Part shown: in pieces, positions 60,508 to 64,000 of the stretch | Layout: each line of letters begins with the position of its first letter | Numbering within the stretch: the stretch's first letter is position 1 | Assembly (NCBI GenBank): GCA_027625915.1 | Contig: JANTQA010000015.1 | Coordinates: 3,162,001-3,226,000 of the forward strand | Length of the DNA: 64,000 bases | Origin: Anaeramoeba flamelloides | Taxonomy: Eukaryota; Metamonada; Anaeramoebidae | Direction of reading: 5' to 3' | Position numbers and translations under genes: made by a program | The notes under the pieces: model-generated | Databases searched by the model: none | What the model saw: the letters and a program-made list of their open reading frames with translations, nothing else | What the model was told of the DNA's origin: nothing

Positions 60508-62672
60508 ACCAAATGTTTTTTGATAAATGGTATAAATTTAAACCACCTTTCCATGCTTTTTTTAAAATTTATATTGATTGAAAGAGTATTTTAAATATGT
60601 TACAAAATTAAAGATTTTAATTTTTGATATTTTTTGTTAATTAATCAAAGTTGGTTTCGTTAAAATTGAATAACAAGGGTTTTTTTTTAAAAATAAAAAA
60701 TTAAAAAATTGATTGCATTTTCTTTTTTTATTTTCAAATGTAACAATGTAATTCTTAAAATTTTGTAGAATAAACAATAATAAAACTTAAAAAGATTGAT
60801 AACTAATTCTTGGTTTGAATTCCCAAATCACTATAAGATTATTTTAATAAGCACTATAATCAAAACACAAAATTTTCTCAAACAATAAAAAAAACAAAAA
60901 TTAAAAAAAAAATAAAATTATTGTACTTGAGATATATTATTTTAATGATAAAGAAGCCCATTGGAGTAATAGGAACCACACTTGAATTTAGAACAAATTG
61001 AATTTCACTTCAACTCTTTCTCTAATTAGAAAGAAACTTAACTTTCATTATCATTCTTGTAAAAAATCCAATCGTATTAGAAATAAGATAAAAAAATATC
61101 AAATGAAAAAACAATTTTTATATTTGATGATTGATAATTCGTCCATAAATTGAAAAAAAAACGGTGTTTCATTAATAATCATATCTTTTAGGGGGTGGAA
61201 GGTTTTTAACTTTACCGTGTACATGATATCACTATTATTTTTTATCTTGATATTTTAATTATTTTCCTTCTTCTTATTTTTATTTGCGAAGATTTTCTTT
61301 AATTATTTCTTTCTCTTCATAATAAAAATTACAGAATCATATATTTTAAGGAATAATAGGAAATTAATATTTCTGTTTAAGAGATGCGGATAAATGATAA
61401 CATTTTCCAGAATTTTAATTAAGGTTGTTGCAACACCTAAACAACCACCGGAATTGAAATATGTGATAATATATTAAAAATTATATTGGTACCTTAAAGT
61501 TCGAGATTTCCAAAAAATTAAAAAAAAAAAAAATCAAAAAGATTAATTTTGTTATTATCAAAAATAAAAATTTCAGAGAAAATATTATTCAAAAAAAAAA
61601 ATTAAAAATAAATTTGGAGATATTTCTTTAACTTATTTAGGATCTTATTTCTCCAAGGTATAATACCGACGCCATTCATTTTGTATTTTCAGATTATATC
61701 GATATAATAATTTGCAATTATTTGATTATAACCAAATTGGAAGATATCCCCCAAATATAAATATTATTGAGAACTCAAAAAATAAAACTATAAATATGTT
61801 TTTTCAAAATTCTATTTTAGGAGAGAGAATTTCAGATTTTTTTTGTATTTCTTATTTAAATTTTAATTTAATAGTGTATATCTTTTAAAAAGCAATTCAT
61901 TTTATTTGATAATATTATTCGTATATTATTAAACAATTTTACGTGAATTAAATTCTTTTTTTTTTTTACTTTACATATATTGTTTGAGTAGCTTATTTAT
62001 TATTAATAAAATAATAAACCACTTTTTATGTTTATCTTACAAAAGTATTCCTAATATTTTCAAGATAATTCTTTTGAATTTTAATAAATAAAAATATTTC
62101 TTTATTTTAAAACTTTTAAACTGTTTTAGTTTTATTTTATCATTTTTTTTTTTAATATTTATTCAACTTCAACTGACCAATTAAACAAAATATATAAGAG
62201 CAATTAAATCAAAAAAAAAAAAAAAAAAATTTTTCTATTACCTTTCCAATCTTTGAAATTTATAATTTTTGAATTCTAAAATATACTTTGTATTCATAAT
62301 ATTTATTCATTTTGAGGTAAAAGATTAATTTAGCATTTTTATTTCAATTTATAATCAATTTTGTAAAATGTGTAATTATTTGGTATTATCAGATTCTATT
62401 TTATAAGATTAAATTACAAATCATGATATTGATATTCATAATAATGTTAAAAAAAAATTCGAATTTCTTACTTAGAAAATTTTCAATCATTTTTAACATA
62501 TTTTAGAATTAGAAAAATAATAATTTGATGTATATACAAAGATCTCTAAAAAAAAGAATCAATCAATTTTGAAAAATAAATCAAAAGAAACAAATTAAAC
62601 AAGTGATCATATCAAACAATCTTTTTCTATTTGTTTTATACCTGACTGATGTGCTTATTGAACATTTAAATA
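60508..62672. other. Downstream spacer of the ankyrin-BTB gene
   Basis: No further in-phase ankyrin or BTB coding was found. AT-rich, with no gene recognised. Confidence 0.55.
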
Positions 62673-62866
62673 CAGTCAGTTCCACTTTTAAGACGTAAAC
62701 TTTAAACAAAATTTAAGGTACACGAAAAAAATCTCTAATTATGGTACATTTTTTAGAATTTTTTTTCTAAATTATTTTACTATAATTTGGATTTTGTACC
62801 TTAATTAGATTTTTTTTGTGCCTTAAATAAATTTTCAAGTTTGTTTCTTAAAAGTGGAACTGACTG
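62673..62866. mobile_element. 195-bp palindromic MITE, copy c
   Basis: TA then CAGTCAGTTCCACTTTTAAG ... AAGTGGAACTGACTG then TA, 194 bp. Same family as copies a and b; the outer 20 bp are perfect. Confidence 0.88.
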
Positions 62867-64000
62867 TAAACAATTCTTATTATTTTTGGAATAATCCTTG
62901 AACCCTCAACTTATTATTATATTCGATTTTCTAACAAGAAATACTGTTGATAATGGATATGATTAAGTGTATTCTATATTTTTAATTCTCTTTAGATAAA
63001 ACAATCACTTGGTGGAATCTTTTTCTCAAAAACAAACAGTTTAAATTCAAAATATTTCACAAAAGGGTTTAATATAAAAAGAAAGATCTGAAGATTTTTT
63101 ACCATTTCATTTTTTTTTTTTGGTTTAATACATATTATTCTTTTTAAATTTTAGAGTAAGTTCAATTTAAATAAGTGTCTTCTACCAGTATTCTACACTT
63201 TAACTTTTTTTTTATAATTTATAATTAGGATCTGAAAACTGTGTTGTATATTTAATTCTGGTTTTGTTTGATTTTAAGTATTTAAAGTATGTCACTTGTT
63301 TAAAAAATAATTTATTAGATTTTAATCCAACATACAATAAAATACCACAAGAGAAAGTTGAGATAAGAATTAAAGTCAAATAATTTAAAATTCCTCAAAG
63401 TAGAGTAAATAAATCAACCTAAAATTCTGAGTTGGCATTTAATTGTACCTGTATAAAATAAAATTAACAAATTATATTACAACAAGTATTTATAATCCGT
63501 AAAAAGTACCTACACTCGACCAAAGTAAAAAATGTTGTTTTCAAATCTTCTTGGAAAATATTCAAAAGTGAAATTTTTGACTTTATGGTAGCTACTCCCT
63601 TAAGGATTATAACTAAGGTATAGAAAAGTCAAGAAATTGATAGAAAACAAAATATGATAAGAACAATAATATACCATCTTTTGGGTAATAAAGTCAGATA
63701 TATTTGGTATCAAGGAAAAAAAAGTAAAAAAAATTTTATTTTATTGGTTAACATCAACTTTTTTCGATTTCTTTACTTATACCAAGAAACAACAATAACT
63801 GCAAAATTTGAATAAAAATCAATCGGAAAATTGTGAAGACAATTAAAAATACTCTATGTGCTTAAATGAATTTGTAAAGAAACTCTGACTTTAAAGACTT
63901 TTAATTGATCAAAGTTCAACATTTCAATTATTTTTAGAATAAGGAATGATTCATTTCCAAAAAAAGAAAAACTTTTCATTTTTTTATTTTTTTTATTTTC
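62867..64000. other. AT-rich spacer to the window edge
   Basis: No gene or repeat recognised. Confidence 0.5.

Overview
The window looks like nuclear DNA of a free-living amoeboid or flagellate protist. It is very AT-rich, with long A and T homopolymers between genes. Genes carry spliceosomal GT-AG introns and use the standard code (TAA and TAG stops). Products include TAF10, a GH38 mannosidase, a sterol-sensing RND transporter, a pentaspan membrane protein and an ankyrin-BTB protein, and some proteins contain Asn-rich low-complexity tracts. The mix of many ankyrin/BTB modules, AT-rich DNA and Asn tracts would suit Anaeramoeba-like metamonads, Amoebozoa or Heterolobosea. The sequence alone does not decide between them.

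Six genes are well supported. From left to right they are: a secreted or lysosomal alpha-mannosidase (minus, 4716-8095, two exons); TAF10 (plus, 12430-12935, with two tiny introns); an unrecognised Lys/Asn-rich protein (minus, 18144-19691); a five-pass prominin/tweety-like membrane protein (minus, 28795-33903, four exons); a patched/NPC1-like RND protein (minus, 41102-47426, two exons); and an ankyrin plus tandem BTB protein (plus, 52857-60507, two or three exons). Weaker candidates lie at 2874, 15450, 22907 and 35993. Every main splice junction was chosen because donor, acceptor and reading phase agree and the joined protein makes family sense.

The rest is AT-rich spacer filled with dispersed repeats. 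I find eight repeat families with two or more copies or fragments inside the window. (1) A 1.27-kb TA-flanked element has arrays of the palindrome ATCGCGAT at about 19-bp spacing at both ends. (2) A 1.2-kb TTAA-flanked element has GGGACTAG ends, in three copies. (3) A second TTAA-flanked family is present. (4) A Tc1-type transposon with a decayed DDE transposase has two MITEs sharing its ends. (5) A 195-bp palindromic MITE occurs in three copies. (6) A 0.3-kb element with a degraded hairpin occurs twice. (7) A 0.33-kb inverted-end element has a matching short reading frame in both copies. (8) Two long foldback elements and one very young 447-bp hairpin MITE complete the set.

Nesting gives a relative chronology. 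A 5'-truncated LINE sits inside one TTAA element, and the matching empty site survives in the paralogous copy at 45.6 kb. A palindromic MITE sits in another TTAA copy. A third inverted-repeat element splits the Tc1 transposase gene. Transposons have also invaded host introns: the 3.4-kb RND intron and the 4.5-kb ankyrin-BTB intron are largely explained by such insertions.

The pentaspan and RND genes lie 7 kb apart on one strand, and both end in acidic Ser/Asp-rich cytoplasmic tails. Both families are linked to sterol-rich membrane in animals, so a shared membrane role is possible but unproven. No virus-derived element, CRISPR array, rRNA or convincing tRNA gene was seen.
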